DNA of 64,000 nt from Acidobacteriota bacterium (GTDB lineage Bacteria; Acidobacteriota; Blastocatellia; UBA7656): positions 237,768-301,767 of the forward strand of contig JBBPIG010000001.1 in assembly GCA_038040445.1 (NCBI GenBank). Direction: 5' to 3'. Under the pieces are notes generated by a model. It saw nothing but the letters and a program-made list of their open reading frames with translations. It made no database searches and was not told the origin of the DNA. Numbering within the stretch: position 1 is the first letter of the stretch; each line of letters starts with the position of its first letter. Both the position numbers and the translations under genes were made by a program. Below, one piece after another: positions 26,975 through 35,257 of the stretch.

Positions 26975-28535
26975 CCGAACCTCCGCTTAAAAGCCGCCCG
27001 CTTTCCGCTCTCAGCTTGTACCTTTGAATTTTTCCCGTCGATGTTCGAGGCATCTCCTCGATGAATTCGATCTGGGAAGGCACCTTGTATTGCGGAAGCC
27101 GCGAGCCTGCGAAACTGCGTATTTCATCTTTCAGCGCCTCGCCGCGCTCACCCTCTCGGATGACCACATAAGCCCGTGCGGTTGCCAGCCCGCTGTCGTC
27201 GACACTCGAAACCACCGCCGCCTCTGATACCGCCTCGTGTGAGATCAGCACCGATTCGACCTCGATCGGCGAGACCCAAAGCCCGCGCACTTTGAAGCAA
27301 TCGTCGGAGCGGCCGATGTGATAGAAAAAGTCATCGTCGTCTCGACGATAGACATCTCCAGTGTGGACCCAGCCATCCTTGATCGTCTGTTCGGTAAGCT
27401 CGGGCCGGTTCCAGTATTCTGCTGTCGCGCTCCCTCCACGCACCCAGAGGTTTCCCAGCTCCTTCGCGCCAACCGCGTGGCCCGCGTCATCGACAAGGCG
27501 CGCGTCGTAGCCCTCGACCACCGTGCCACTCGATCCCACCAGCGAGTTCCCTTCTCTGTTCGAGATGAAAATGTGAAGCATCTCAGTCGAGCCGATGCCA
27601 TCCAGAATCGTCAACTCGAACTCCTGCTGCCAGTCTTCAAAGATCTTCGCGGGCAACGCCTCGCCGGCGGATATGCACAACCGCACGCTCGAGAGATCGA
27701 CTCGTTTTCCACTCAATCGATAATCCAACAGAGTTAGATAGACCGCGGGCACGCCGAAGAAAACCGTAGGCGCTCGTTCTTCGATGAATCCCGCGAGGCG
27801 TTCCGCGCTCATTCGCTCAGATTCAAGAAGGACCGTAGCGCCCGCGGCCAGCGGAAACGACAAGCTGTTTCCAAGCCCGTAAGCAAAGAACATCCGCGAT
27901 GCTGAGAAGACTCGGTCTTCGCTGTTGAGACGAAGAACATTAGCGGCGTAGTTTTCGACGGTGAACGGTATTGAGCCGTGAAGATGCAACACGCCTTTGG
28001 GAGTTCCCGTGCTGCCCGAGGTGTAGAGTAGAAAACCAGGAGTCTCGCGAGTTGTTGCCGCGTGCGCGAGCGGTTCTGTGCGTGGGTTGATGTCGTCAGG
28101 CTTGGAACAAGATCGCGTTCGCGTGTCCACCTTGAGGACCGCGCAGCGATTCTCTGTCTCACCACTCGAGTTCACCTTGTCTTCAAGCTCGCTCTCGACA
28201 ACCAGCAATCGCGCGGCCGAATCTGCGAGTATGAACTCGACGTCGCGGGCAGGTAGAAACGTGTTGATGGGAACGCACACCGCTCCAACTGAGACGGCCG
28301 CAAGAAAACACGCGATGAACTCAGGCGAGTCGTAGAGCAACAGCGCAACGCGGTCGCCCTCGTTCAATCCACAGCTCAGTATCCGGCTCGCCCAATGATC
28401 CACCTCATCGCGAAGCTCGTTGTAAGTGATCCGCCTATCTCGGTACTCGATAGCAGTGCGATCGCCGATCTGACGAAGTCGCTCGTCGCCTAAGAAGTAA
28501 TCGCAGAGATTGAATTGCGATGGATAGACCGACAT
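26964..28535 (-). CDS. benzoate-CoA ligase family acyl-CoA synthetase
   Basis: About 523 residues from ATG 28535; a TTG 13 codons earlier is less likely. AMP-forming ligase that makes an aryl- or acyl-CoA. Motifs: FLLYTSGSTGTPKGVLHLH, AASARMFFAYGLGNSL-like ASRMFFAYGLGNSLSFPLA, SAGEALPAKIFEDW, DGIGSTEMLHIFIS, WVHTGDVYR, and RTSTGKIQRYKLR near the end with the catalytic lysine. GIGSTEMLHIF and RMFFAYGLGN point to the benzoate/aryl-CoA ligase subgroup. Cytoplasmic. A glutaryl-CoA dehydrogenase, which acts in benzoyl-CoA breakdown, lies elsewhere in the window; no other aromatic-pathway gene is seen, so the substrate is unsettled. Confidence 0.85.
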   Translation of the reverse strand: MSVYPSQFNLCDYFLGDERLRQIGDRTAIEYRDRRITYNELRDEVDHWASRILSCGLNEGDRVALLLYDSPEFIACFLAAVSVGAVCVPINTFLPARDVEFILADSAARLLVVESELEDKVNSSGETENRCAVLKVDTRTRSCSKPDDINPRTEPLAHAATTRETPGFLLYTSGSTGTPKGVLHLHGSIPFTVENYAANVLRLNSEDRVFSASRMFFAYGLGNSLSFPLAAGATVLLESERMSAERLAGFIEERAPTVFFGVPAVYLTLLDYRLSGKRVDLSSVRLCISAGEALPAKIFEDWQQEFELTILDGIGSTEMLHIFISNREGNSLVGSSGTVVEGYDARLVDDAGHAVGAKELGNLWVRGGSATAEYWNRPELTEQTIKDGWVHTGDVYRRDDDDFFYHIGRSDDCFKVRGLWVSPIEVESVLISHEAVSEAAVVSSVDDSGLATARAYVVIREGERGEALKDEIRSFAGSRLPQYKVPSQIEFIEEMPRTSTGKIQRYKLRAESGRLLSGGSDDQ

Positions 28536-28646
28536 CGGGTGCCGATTATATGCCAGCGATGAAACTTCGATCAATCGGCTTTGCGTTAGGATGAGCGTTG
28601 GAATTCAAGTAAGCCGCTACCTGGCCACTCACAAACTACCTTTGAA

Positions 28647-30233
28647 TCAATTGAAACCTTTGACTTTGGCGAAGGCGGCCGCGAACCCGTCAGGAACGGC
28701 AAACCACGCTGGTGTATGAGTGAAACCTGGATTCTTCCTCGCGAAGAACCCGTCAGGCTGAACCTCAACGTTGAGATTGGGGTAGCCAATCACGAATACG
28801 CGCAAGGCGGGGTCACTAATCTGTCCCGTCACTTTACCCGGCTTCGCCTTGTTGACCTGCAGCGTGACCGGCTGCTTAAGCTGACCTAACCACGTTGTAC
28901 CCGTTATCAAGTTCTCAAGGTCGTAAGCTCCGCCACCAGCAATCACTCTCCCTGCCAAGTCATCGCGAGGATGCGCCGAGTAAGCGACCGCCTGTAAAAC
29001 CGTAGCTGCCGACTCCCCCATCACCTTGCGTAAAGCAGCACCGGCGGCCACTTGTGGAGCAGACGCGCTCGTACCGCTCAAGAACAGTCCCAGCCCGGAG
29101 TTCACCCCGACCCCGACCGCCCAGGTGGTAGTGCGGTTGTAGTAGTCAGACCATACCGTGGGTGTTCCGTTGCGTTCAGTGGCAGCAACCACAGCGCCGG
29201 GAGAGCGTAAAGCATATCCTCCAGGATAACGCGGCGACAGCGTCAGGTTCCTCCCCTGACTGTTCAAGCCATTCCCTGCACTCGCAACCCACACTCCGCC
29301 AAGGAAGAAGAACTCAGTTAGGGCTTCCTCCAAGAACGGATTGTAACCAAACTCGATGAGCGACATGTTCAATACGCGAATCGTCGCATCGGTGCGCGCG
29401 TACTGAAGGAAGAGCTGAGCGCTGGCCACCAGGTCGGCACTGCTTCCGAATGAGTCGGGCCTCAGCATCCTTATCATCAAGAACTGAACCTGGTAGTCCC
29501 GGCCGATCATTTGATTGCCGCGCTGAAAGTTTAGCCGGAGGATGCCTGCGGTCGCGTCCCCGTGCACATAAGCCGGATCTTCTTCCGGGGTGTTGCTTTG
29601 CACTCCATTCAAGATCGTGAAACCATTGGCAGGGTTACCATCGGGTCCGATGCCAGTCCAAAGATCGCCTTCAAAATCAGATTGTTTCAGACCGCCATCA
29701 AAAAACCCTGCGACAATCGTGCCATCGCTACCGGTAGCAGAAACGCTTGAGGGCCGAAAACCTTGAGCTTCGCTCCAGTCCTCTGGAGGGGTTGTGGTGG
29801 GGTTCGGCCCGCCTCTTACCAACCAGTTGGGAGAAGCTTGAGCCACGCGGGGATCTTGTTCCAACTCCGACATTGTCCGTTCGACGTTTGCCGCGTCGAC
29901 ATCCAACTTATAGATGTCACCTCGAGGAGTCTCGGTGATGTGTTCGAGCTGAACACCGTGTTCGGCCTCGAACTCGGACCTGCGCTTCTGTTCGCGAGCT
30001 TGCAGCACCTCAACATGTTCTTGATCAGAATCGAGGAACGGCCCGAAGGAATCGGGTTCCGGATCTTGAGCGAATCTCAATAAAATTCCGCCCGCAAGAC
30101 TGCGCGGATCGAGATGCTGCCTCTCCTTGCGCTGAGCCTGTTCAGCGAACCCGGACAGGTGGGGGGAACCAAGACCGCCTATAAGGATAATCGCGAAAAC
30201 AGAGATAACTCGCTTTAAGAGTCGTGGTCTCAT
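28647..30233 (-). CDS. secreted subtilisin-like (S8) serine protease
   Basis: 528 residues. Signal peptide (SVFAIILIGGLGSPHLSGFA), a propeptide-like N-terminal region up to about 135 that includes EHGVQLEHITETPRGDIYKL, and a catalytic domain with Asp in VAGFFDGGL, His in VHGDATAGI, oxyanion Asn in VASAGNGLN and Ser in SGTSASAPQVAAG. The C-terminal 80 residues look like a beta domain. The catalytic-His motif is HGDATAG rather than HGTxVAG, a mild departure. AGGAAG precedes the ATG 11 bases after the preceding small frame. Extracellular proteolysis is likely. Confidence 0.9.
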   Translation of the reverse strand: MRPRLLKRVISVFAIILIGGLGSPHLSGFAEQAQRKERQHLDPRSLAGGILLRFAQDPEPDSFGPFLDSDQEHVEVLQAREQKRRSEFEAEHGVQLEHITETPRGDIYKLDVDAANVERTMSELEQDPRVAQASPNWLVRGGPNPTTTPPEDWSEAQGFRPSSVSATGSDGTIVAGFFDGGLKQSDFEGDLWTGIGPDGNPANGFTILNGVQSNTPEEDPAYVHGDATAGILRLNFQRGNQMIGRDYQVQFLMIRMLRPDSFGSSADLVASAQLFLQYARTDATIRVLNMSLIEFGYNPFLEEALTEFFFLGGVWVASAGNGLNSQGRNLTLSPRYPGGYALRSPGAVVAATERNGTPTVWSDYYNRTTTWAVGVGVNSGLGLFLSGTSASAPQVAAGAALRKVMGESAATVLQAVAYSAHPRDDLAGRVIAGGGAYDLENLITGTTWLGQLKQPVTLQVNKAKPGKVTGQISDPALRVFVIGYPNLNVEVQPDGFFARKNPGFTHTPAWFAVPDGFAAAFAKVKGFN

Positions 30234-30243
30234 TGCTTACTTC

Positions 30244-30438
30244 CTATTCCACATTAATTCCATCTTGCATCTTGATTCCGAGTTGCGAAAGGTAACTACC
30301 TTCAAGGCCTCGGATGATTGTCGAGCCTCCGAAAGTGTAAGTGAATTCTCGATCGAGAGTCTCAAGCAATTCCTGATACGAAGGCTTGGGAAGGTCGGGG
30401 AGATAGGCTGCAATTCTTGCCCGCTCGGATAGAGGCAA
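30244..30438 (-). pseudogene. small protein, apparently C-terminally truncated
   Basis: Read from TTG 30438, which has GGAG 7 bases upstream, as 64 residues (ARIAAYLPDLPKPSYQELLE; TYTFGGSTIIRGLEGSYLSQ), ending INVE then TAG. From memory this resembles longer cyanobacterial and acidobacterial hypothetical proteins that continue for another 50 or so residues, so the stop may be a truncation; this could not be checked. It overlaps the preceding small frame by 77 bases in another frame and ends 11 bases before the protease start. Probably part of a decayed toxin-antitoxin-like unit. Confidence 0.45.
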
Positions 30439-30559
30439 TAAACTTCTCCTTTCGCTTTGGGAATTCCTCCATGCGTTTGAGAATTTCCTTTTCAGATAGC
30501 TTAGCCCTCGGAGGCCGTTCGATCTTGATTTCTTTGATATCCTTAAGTCGCCTCGCCAT
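30362..30559 (-). CDS. small basic hypothetical protein (antitoxin-like)
   Basis: 65 residues (MARRLKDIKEIKIERPPRAK, then LSEKEILKRMEEFPKRKEKF), highly charged and helical in its first 50 residues, with a different tail (CSLSPRPSQAF). AGGA lies before the ATG. It lies between hicB and the truncated frame above, so it looks like the antitoxin or partner of that unit. The tail may be the result of a frameshift that split one longer protein into this and the next frame; the overlap favours either that or translational coupling. Family not recognised. Confidence 0.45.
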   Translation of the reverse strand: MARRLKDIKEIKIERPPRAKLSEKEILKRMEEFPKRKEKFIASIRAGKNCSLSPRPSQAFVSGIA

Positions 30560-30612
30560 AAATCAATCCTCGCTTCCGAACATATTGCTTTCTCCGAATC
30601 TTAGCACAGTGC

Positions 30613-30813
30613 TCAATGCGGGCAAGTCGTCGGGGATTGACGTAAAGGCAGCCCCTTCTCGGCTCTTACTTCAAGACACAACGCGATAGCATCTTTGATA
30701 TTCTCAACGGCTTCTTGCTTGGTCGTTCCCTGACTCACGCAGCCTGGTATGGAAGGACACTCGCTGATCCAAACACCATCTTCATCTCTGTCGAGTGTTA
30801 TGTTAAATCTCAT
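30613..30813 (-). CDS. hicB: HicB-type antitoxin-like protein, C-terminus altered, no HicA seen
   Basis: 66 residues from ATG 30813, preceded by GGAGG with 6 bases. The HicB fold is clear: FNITLDRDEDGVWISECPSI, PGCVSQGTTKQEAVENIKDA, IALCLEVRAEKGLPL, i.e. the partial RNase-H-like domain that usually neutralises HicA, an mRNA interferase. The expected ending after GLPL is replaced by RQSPTTCPH and a stop, and no hicA is adjacent on either side. It could be an orphan antitoxin or regulator. Upstream sequence to 30843 extends the frame but lacks a start signal as good. Confidence 0.75.
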   Translation of the reverse strand: MRFNITLDRDEDGVWISECPSIPGCVSQGTTKQEAVENIKDAIALCLEVRAEKGLPLRQSPTTCPH

Positions 30814-30904
30814 AGCGAACCTCCAATTGCCAGATGATTGCATGTCATCGAGAGACAGGCAAGCGGGTTGCCGAGCCCGGTAATCAACCCCAGATGCTAA
30901 GATC

Positions 30905-30941
30905 GGGGCACACCCGAATGGATAGGAGCGGGGGATGCCCC
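30905..30941. other. imperfect hairpin, unexplained
   Basis: GGGGCA (30905-30910) pairs with TGCCCC (30936-30941), with a further inner CCCG/CGGG pairing between them. It lies in the 200-base gap between hicB and the membrane-protein gene, followed by a short pyrimidine run. Could be a terminator or small structured RNA element; no more can be said. Confidence 0.25.
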
Positions 30942-31014
30942 TCTTCTAGCCTTAGGATGAGCCGGCGAGCCAAAAGACAGATCGAGCGATATTCGTTATA
31001 CTTTGCCTGCGAAA

Positions 31015-31776
31015 ATGAAATACATCCTGCGTCAGTTGCTAGACTATTCTTTCCTATTACTGAAGCATTGGTTTTTGTGGGTAGTTCTAGCTATGGACGT
31101 CCTTGCCATAATCATAGCGCTTATCGTTCCGTCATTCGTGGTTCCCCGCCAAGCACTAGTAGGATTGTCCCTGCTTGGTCTGTTTTGGGCTAGTTTTCAG
31201 GTTTTTCAGCACGTAGTCGCACAGATACCGAACTATCCGCATCAGCCACCGCCAAGACCATCGCTCAGCGTTGAATTGATTGAAGGGAGCGAATACTCCA
31301 TTTCTCTGTCGCGGGATGGAGCCAGACAGCGATTACCAAACTTCAGAATAACGTTGCACTGTCGAATCGCTAACATGGGCTCTGTTAGAGTACACACTCT
31401 TTCAATTTATGCCTCAACAGTCGGTAGTGACTTACCTTGGGGTGATCAATCCTCTCGGCCGTTGGATACGGAAGGCAGGCTTCTTACAATGCCGCGCTGG
31501 CTTAGCCCGGGCGAACCTCCACTATGTTGCGATTTGGTGGTGGATGTGTCGCCACCGACCGCTCATAATGATGCGCAATTCGCTAATGAATTAGCGTGGA
31601 TTGGGGATTCCCCGATAAAGGTCACGGTACAAGTTGAAACGCAGGGTCAAGCGACACCTACAATCACGTTCAGGGCTAAAGCCGAGATACCCGTTCGACC
31701 CATAAAGGGCGCGTACTTGGAGTACTGGAAAAATCACAACTATGTGGACCTTTTGAATCTGGCAGAAGGGCACTAG
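31015..31776 (+). CDS. membrane-anchored hypothetical protein
   Basis: About 253 residues. Two transmembrane segments near the N-terminus (HWFLWVVLAMDVLAIIIALI and ALVGLSLLGLFWASFQVF) followed by a proline-rich linker and a soluble beta-rich region of about 170 residues (PSLSVELIEGSEYSISLSRD; ITLHCRIANMGSVRVHTLSI). Base composition is less GC-rich than the flanks, hinting at recent arrival. ATG 31015 is preferred to TTG 31003; no clear ribosome site. It is followed by a small gene 22 bases on, same strand; the two form an isolated plus-strand island. No family recognised. Confidence 0.55.
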   Translation: MKYILRQLLDYSFLLLKHWFLWVVLAMDVLAIIIALIVPSFVVPRQALVGLSLLGLFWASFQVFQHVVAQIPNYPHQPPPRPSLSVELIEGSEYSISLSRDGARQRLPNFRITLHCRIANMGSVRVHTLSIYASTVGSDLPWGDQSSRPLDTEGRLLTMPRWLSPGEPPLCCDLVVDVSPPTAHNDAQFANELAWIGDSPIKVTVQVETQGQATPTITFRAKAEIPVRPIKGAYLEYWKNHNYVDLLNLAEGH

Positions 31777-31798
31777 GATTTGCAACGAGGGAGAACAA

Positions 31799-32110
31799 AT
31801 GGATAACGCAAAGGATATAGAAGCGCGCGAAATTTATGCACAATCGATTAATCTTGTTGATAAGGAGGGCAGGCTTCGCGCAGCATTCGATGTTAATGAC
31901 GACGGATCAGTAGACCTTGTGTTCTATCACTATAAAGAGAACCAACGACATGGCGGAGGGCGCCTTTCAATCGAGATGTCCGCGGATGGGAATCCTAGTA
32001 TCTATCTAAACAATGATAAGTCTCGTGTTTCGATTCGAATGCCGAAAGACCAAGATCCGACGATAGAGCTGTTTAACGAGCAAGGCAGGATTTGGTCGAG
32101 CGATGATTAG
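31799..32110 (+). CDS. small hypothetical protein with beta-strand repeats
   Basis: 103 residues, start ATG 31799 with AGGGAG upstream. It consists of short repeats of a D-x-(E)G-R-x-R type: INLVDKEGRLRAAFDVNDDG, ADGNPSIYLNNDKSRVSIRM, DQDPTIELFNEQGRIW, suggesting a small beta-solenoid or beta-sheet. Acidic, no signal peptide, less GC-rich than its surroundings. It follows the membrane-protein gene by 22 bases and ends 2 bases before the converging hydrolase gene. Function unknown. Confidence 0.6.
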   Translation: MDNAKDIEAREIYAQSINLVDKEGRLRAAFDVNDDGSVDLVFYHYKENQRHGGGRLSIEMSADGNPSIYLNNDKSRVSIRMPKDQDPTIELFNEQGRIWSSDD

Positions 32111-32112
32111 TC

Positions 32113-33066
32113 TTAGGGCACATAACTCAATTGATAAATCTCCTGGTCTCCCTTGCGTTCAATTCTAAGCTTATTCTCGGCCACCGCGTAGTCGAGATGA
32201 GCTACCGTCTCCGAAAGCGCAAGAAAGCGATGATAACTGCGCGGATCAGGGAACAACAGCATCGAAGTCTCCCAGGCCGTAGCTCCGTTCTTCGGGAGCA
32301 GACCCAGAAGCTTCGTCTGGCGTGCTTTGGTGAAGCGATACATCCGATGAAAGTGCTCATCGTAATCGGTCACGTCATCGCCGTGGCCGCCTTTCAACAC
32401 CGTCGGCGCGAGCGTGCGAATGCGGGCGAGCGATACAAGATATTCTCCGAGCGATTGAAATCGCCGCTTCGCATCGATTGGATCCGGGCTTAGCACCGGA
32501 TTGGGGGTGATCGTCTTCAGCACCGTGTCCGACGCGAACACTGTTCGGTTGCTCGTTCGAACAAGGCATATCGAACCTGGAGTATGCCCGGGCGTGTGAA
32601 GGACGATCAGACTTTCATGATCGAAGAGGATCTCGTCTTCATCCTTCAACCTCTCGACGCGCTCGAGCGGATAGGCAAAGCCCTTGAACTTCTCGTAGCC
32701 CGCTTCCATTCGATCGATCGCTTCGCGCGGAACTCCAGCCGCGGTCAGCAGCTCGCGATACGCGTGATAATCAGTCTCCGCCCCGACAGCCGGCGCGTCC
32801 CACTCGTGTATGTATGCGGTGGCGCCTGACTCTTCGACTATCAACTGCGCAAGCCCGTAGTGATCGGCGTGAGCGTGAGAGATGATGATTCGCTTGATAT
32901 CCGAAAGCTTATAGCCCAGGCGGGAAAGTCCTGACCTTAACGCTTCGAGTGAAGCGTCATCACGCGGTCCGGCGTCGATCAGCGTGAGAGGATCTTCTTC
33001 GATCAGGTAGACGTTGACGGGCCCGACATAGAAAGGCGTGGGTACACTGATTCTGTGAATCTTCAT
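32113..33066 (-). CDS. MBL-fold metallo-hydrolase
   Basis: About 317 residues from ATG 33066 (MKIHRISVPTPF), with a longer open frame to 33084. Metallo-beta-lactamase fold: IDAGPR, the metal motif IISHAHADHYG, then HTPGHTPGS, FASDTVL and KGGHGDDV; C-terminal helical part includes ATAWETSMLLFP, similar to the substrate-binding cap of the RNase-Z-like/MBLAC2-type families. The HAHADH motif and D/H ligands are intact, so it is an active hydrolase; substrate unknown. It converges with the plus-strand gene at 32110 with a 2-base gap. Location cytoplasmic. Confidence 0.8.
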   Translation of the reverse strand: MKIHRISVPTPFYVGPVNVYLIEEDPLTLIDAGPRDDASLEALRSGLSRLGYKLSDIKRIIISHAHADHYGLAQLIVEESGATAYIHEWDAPAVGAETDYHAYRELLTAAGVPREAIDRMEAGYEKFKGFAYPLERVERLKDEDEILFDHESLIVLHTPGHTPGSICLVRTSNRTVFASDTVLKTITPNPVLSPDPIDAKRRFQSLGEYLVSLARIRTLAPTVLKGGHGDDVTDYDEHFHRMYRFTKARQTKLLGLLPKNGATAWETSMLLFPDPRSYHRFLALSETVAHLDYAVAENKLRIERKGDQEIYQLSYVP

Positions 33067-33126
33067 ATCGCGGGGCCCGGACAAGTCAACTATTGGCGTC
33101 CTTTCGTCGATATGTGAGGGTAATTA

Positions 33127-33236
33127 ACCGCTGATCATCGCTGACTGCGTAACGCTGATGTTCGCAGATCAGCGCGAATCAGCGAGCCGATAGGCAGCGG
33201 AAATCAGCGGTGAATCTGTCGAGCCAGGGCAGATTC
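33127..33236. repeat. intergenic inverted repeats built on ACCGCTGAT / ATCAGCGG
   Basis: ACCGCTGAT at 33127-33135 and ATCAGCGGT at 33203-33211 form long arms; between them are CGCTGAT (33153-33159) and ATCAGCG units (33168-33174, 33178-33184). Just beyond, GAATCTG (33212-33218) and CAGATTC (33230-33236) form a 7-base stem with an 11-base loop. Lies in the gap between two minus-strand genes. Such elements recur in intergenic regions of many large genomes; copy number here unknown. Confidence 0.45.
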
Positions 33237-33285
33237 GCATCTCAGTCGATGTGAATCCGCACTGGCCCGATTCCCTGAGATCACC

Positions 33286-35070
33286 TTACAGGTTATATCT
33301 TCCCGCCTCGATGATCGAGTCCGCGATCCGCCGTCGCGCCGCAACGGTGTTGATCGGAGTGTACTTCATGTAGCGCCGAAGCACCGCAAGCATTGTGCGA
33401 AGCTCATCGCCTTCCGACATCGCGGCCAGCGCCGTCTTCGCATGCTGTTCAACTCTCGAGATCGAGTCATTGACGAAGACACGCGTAGCGTCGATGTGAT
33501 TCGAGCAAGACGCCTCGCCTCGTCCGGCGATGAACTTCTCGGTGCGAAGAATGGCGCTCTCCATGCCGTAGATCTCCATGATGATGTCGCTCGCCGCCGC
33601 AAGCACCTCTTGCTGCTCCTGCACCTTGTCGCGATACTTCTGCGCGGCTGATCCCAGCACGGCTACCGCCGCCTTCTTCGCATTGCCGAGCGCGACTCGC
33701 TCTTGAGAGAAGACTCCTTCGGCCGGTTCTTCGGGCATCGATGGCGACAGCATCTCGTCCATCAATTTCTTAGCGGCCGCAAACAACGGCAATTCGCCCT
33801 TCACCGCGCGGCGAAGCAGTTGACCGGAGATGATCAGCCGGTTGATTTCGTTGGTGCCTTCGTAGATACGGCTGATCCGCGAATCGCGATACGCGCGCTC
33901 GACCGGATAGTCCTTCGAGTAGCCGTTGCCGCCGAAGACCTGTACCGCTTCGTCTGCAACGTAGTCGAGCGTCTCGCTGCCTACAACCTTGATGATAGAG
34001 CACTCGACGGCGTAGTCCTCGATCGCCTTGAGCATCTGCGCGGGATTGTCCCGGTCAATCGTCGCCAGCGAGTCTTCGATCATCCCAACCGTGCGATAAG
34101 TCATGCTGTCGGCAACGTAAGTGCGAATCGCCATCTCCGCCAGCTTGTGCTTGATCAAGCCGAACGACGAGATCGGCACGCCGAACTGATAGCGCTGTTT
34201 GGCGTAGTCGGTCGCGATCGTCGTGAGCCGCCTCGATCCTGCAATGGTGCTTACGCCAAGCTTGAGCCTGCCGAGGTTCAAAATATTGAAAGCTATCTTG
34301 TGACCCTTCCCTATCTCGCCAAGCACGTTCTCAACGGGCACTTGCGCTTCTTCCAGATTCACCGCGCACGTTGAGGAACCCTGCAGTCCCATCTTGTGCT
34401 CTTCGGGCGCAATTGATACTCCCGGAAATCCGCGCTCGACGATGAATGCAGTGAACTTCTCGCCGTCGACTTTAGCGAATACGATGTACACATCGGCGAA
34501 GCCGGCGTTGGTGATCCACATCTTCTGACCGTTGAGCACGTAATGCTTACCGTCTTCAGAGAGCACCGCCTTGGTCTTCGCGCCGAGCGCATCAGAGCCC
34601 GAACCCGATTCGGTCAGCGCGTAAGCGCCGATCATCTCGGCCGTTGCAAGCTTTGGCAGATACTTCTTCTTCTGCTCCTCGGTGCCAAAGTAAACGATGG
34701 GCAGCGTGCCTATCGTCGTGTGCGCTCCGAGTGATCCCGAAAATGATGCCTGACCCGACATGGCCTCGGAAGCAACGAGCGAGCTGAGAAGGTCCAGCCC
34801 CGCGCCGCCGTACTTTTCCGGAATGTCGATCGACAACAGCCCCAACTCGCCGGCTTTTCTAAGCAAGCCTCTGGTCAACTCATAATCTTTCGATTCGATC
34901 TCGGCATCGAGCGGCAGGATTTCCTTCTCGGTGAATTCGCGCGCCGTCTGCGCGATCATCTTGTGCTCGTCGCTCAGATCATCGGGGGTGAATACCTCCG
35001 AGGCGTCGTGGTCTTCAAGAATGAAGCTCCCGCCTTTTATCACTTTCTTTGTTTCTGCAACGCTAGTCAT
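33286..35070 (-). CDS. fadE: acyl-CoA dehydrogenase, FadE/very-long-chain type with C-terminal extension
   Basis: 594 residues, longer than the 380-residue classical enzyme. Core (about 25-410): IGAYALTESGSGSDA, HYVLNGQKMWITNAGFAD, QYRQFG-like KQRYQFGVPISSF, VQVFGGNGYSKDYPVERAYR and catalytic Glu in RIYEGTNEINRL. The C-terminal 180 residues, with helical AAAKKLMDEMLSP and ASCSNHIDATRVFV, are the extension of VLCAD-like membrane-associated enzymes. It makes the trans-2-enoyl-CoA for FadN. No ribosome site stands out but ATG 35070 has TTCCTCC on the plus strand near by, i.e. GGAGGAA on the coding strand 9 bases upstream. Confidence 0.92.
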   Translation of the reverse strand: MTSVAETKKVIKGGSFILEDHDASEVFTPDDLSDEHKMIAQTAREFTEKEILPLDAEIESKDYELTRGLLRKAGELGLLSIDIPEKYGGAGLDLLSSLVASEAMSGQASFSGSLGAHTTIGTLPIVYFGTEEQKKKYLPKLATAEMIGAYALTESGSGSDALGAKTKAVLSEDGKHYVLNGQKMWITNAGFADVYIVFAKVDGEKFTAFIVERGFPGVSIAPEEHKMGLQGSSTCAVNLEEAQVPVENVLGEIGKGHKIAFNILNLGRLKLGVSTIAGSRRLTTIATDYAKQRYQFGVPISSFGLIKHKLAEMAIRTYVADSMTYRTVGMIEDSLATIDRDNPAQMLKAIEDYAVECSIIKVVGSETLDYVADEAVQVFGGNGYSKDYPVERAYRDSRISRIYEGTNEINRLIISGQLLRRAVKGELPLFAAAKKLMDEMLSPSMPEEPAEGVFSQERVALGNAKKAAVAVLGSAAQKYRDKVQEQQEVLAAASDIIMEIYGMESAILRTEKFIAGRGEASCSNHIDATRVFVNDSISRVEQHAKTALAAMSEGDELRTMLAVLRRYMKYTPINTVAARRRIADSIIEAGRYNL

Positions 35071-35257
35071 TAGTTCCTCCCTTTATCATTCCCGCAATTT
35101 CATCACTGAACTGTCGGCGACAAGTCCGATCCTCGGAGGGACCGCGTCTTTGACAACCTGTGATGTCGTCAGAGTAAGACCATTGGTTCGCGCAAAGCCG
35201 CCCAAGGCGCAAAGGCCGCAAAGCTGCCGCCGCCGAGCTAACAGAAGGCGCCTGCTT

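Noticed and set aside
30974..31002. Candidate promoter AAGACA-N17-TATACT in front of the membrane-protein gene
   Set aside because: The -35 box is poor and the start codon would be only about 13 bases downstream of the -10, implying an almost leaderless message; not strong enough to list.
33703..34374. Plus-strand open frame (223 codons) within the acyl-CoA dehydrogenase gene
   Set aside because: Antisense to fadE with no start signal and composition of a shadow frame.
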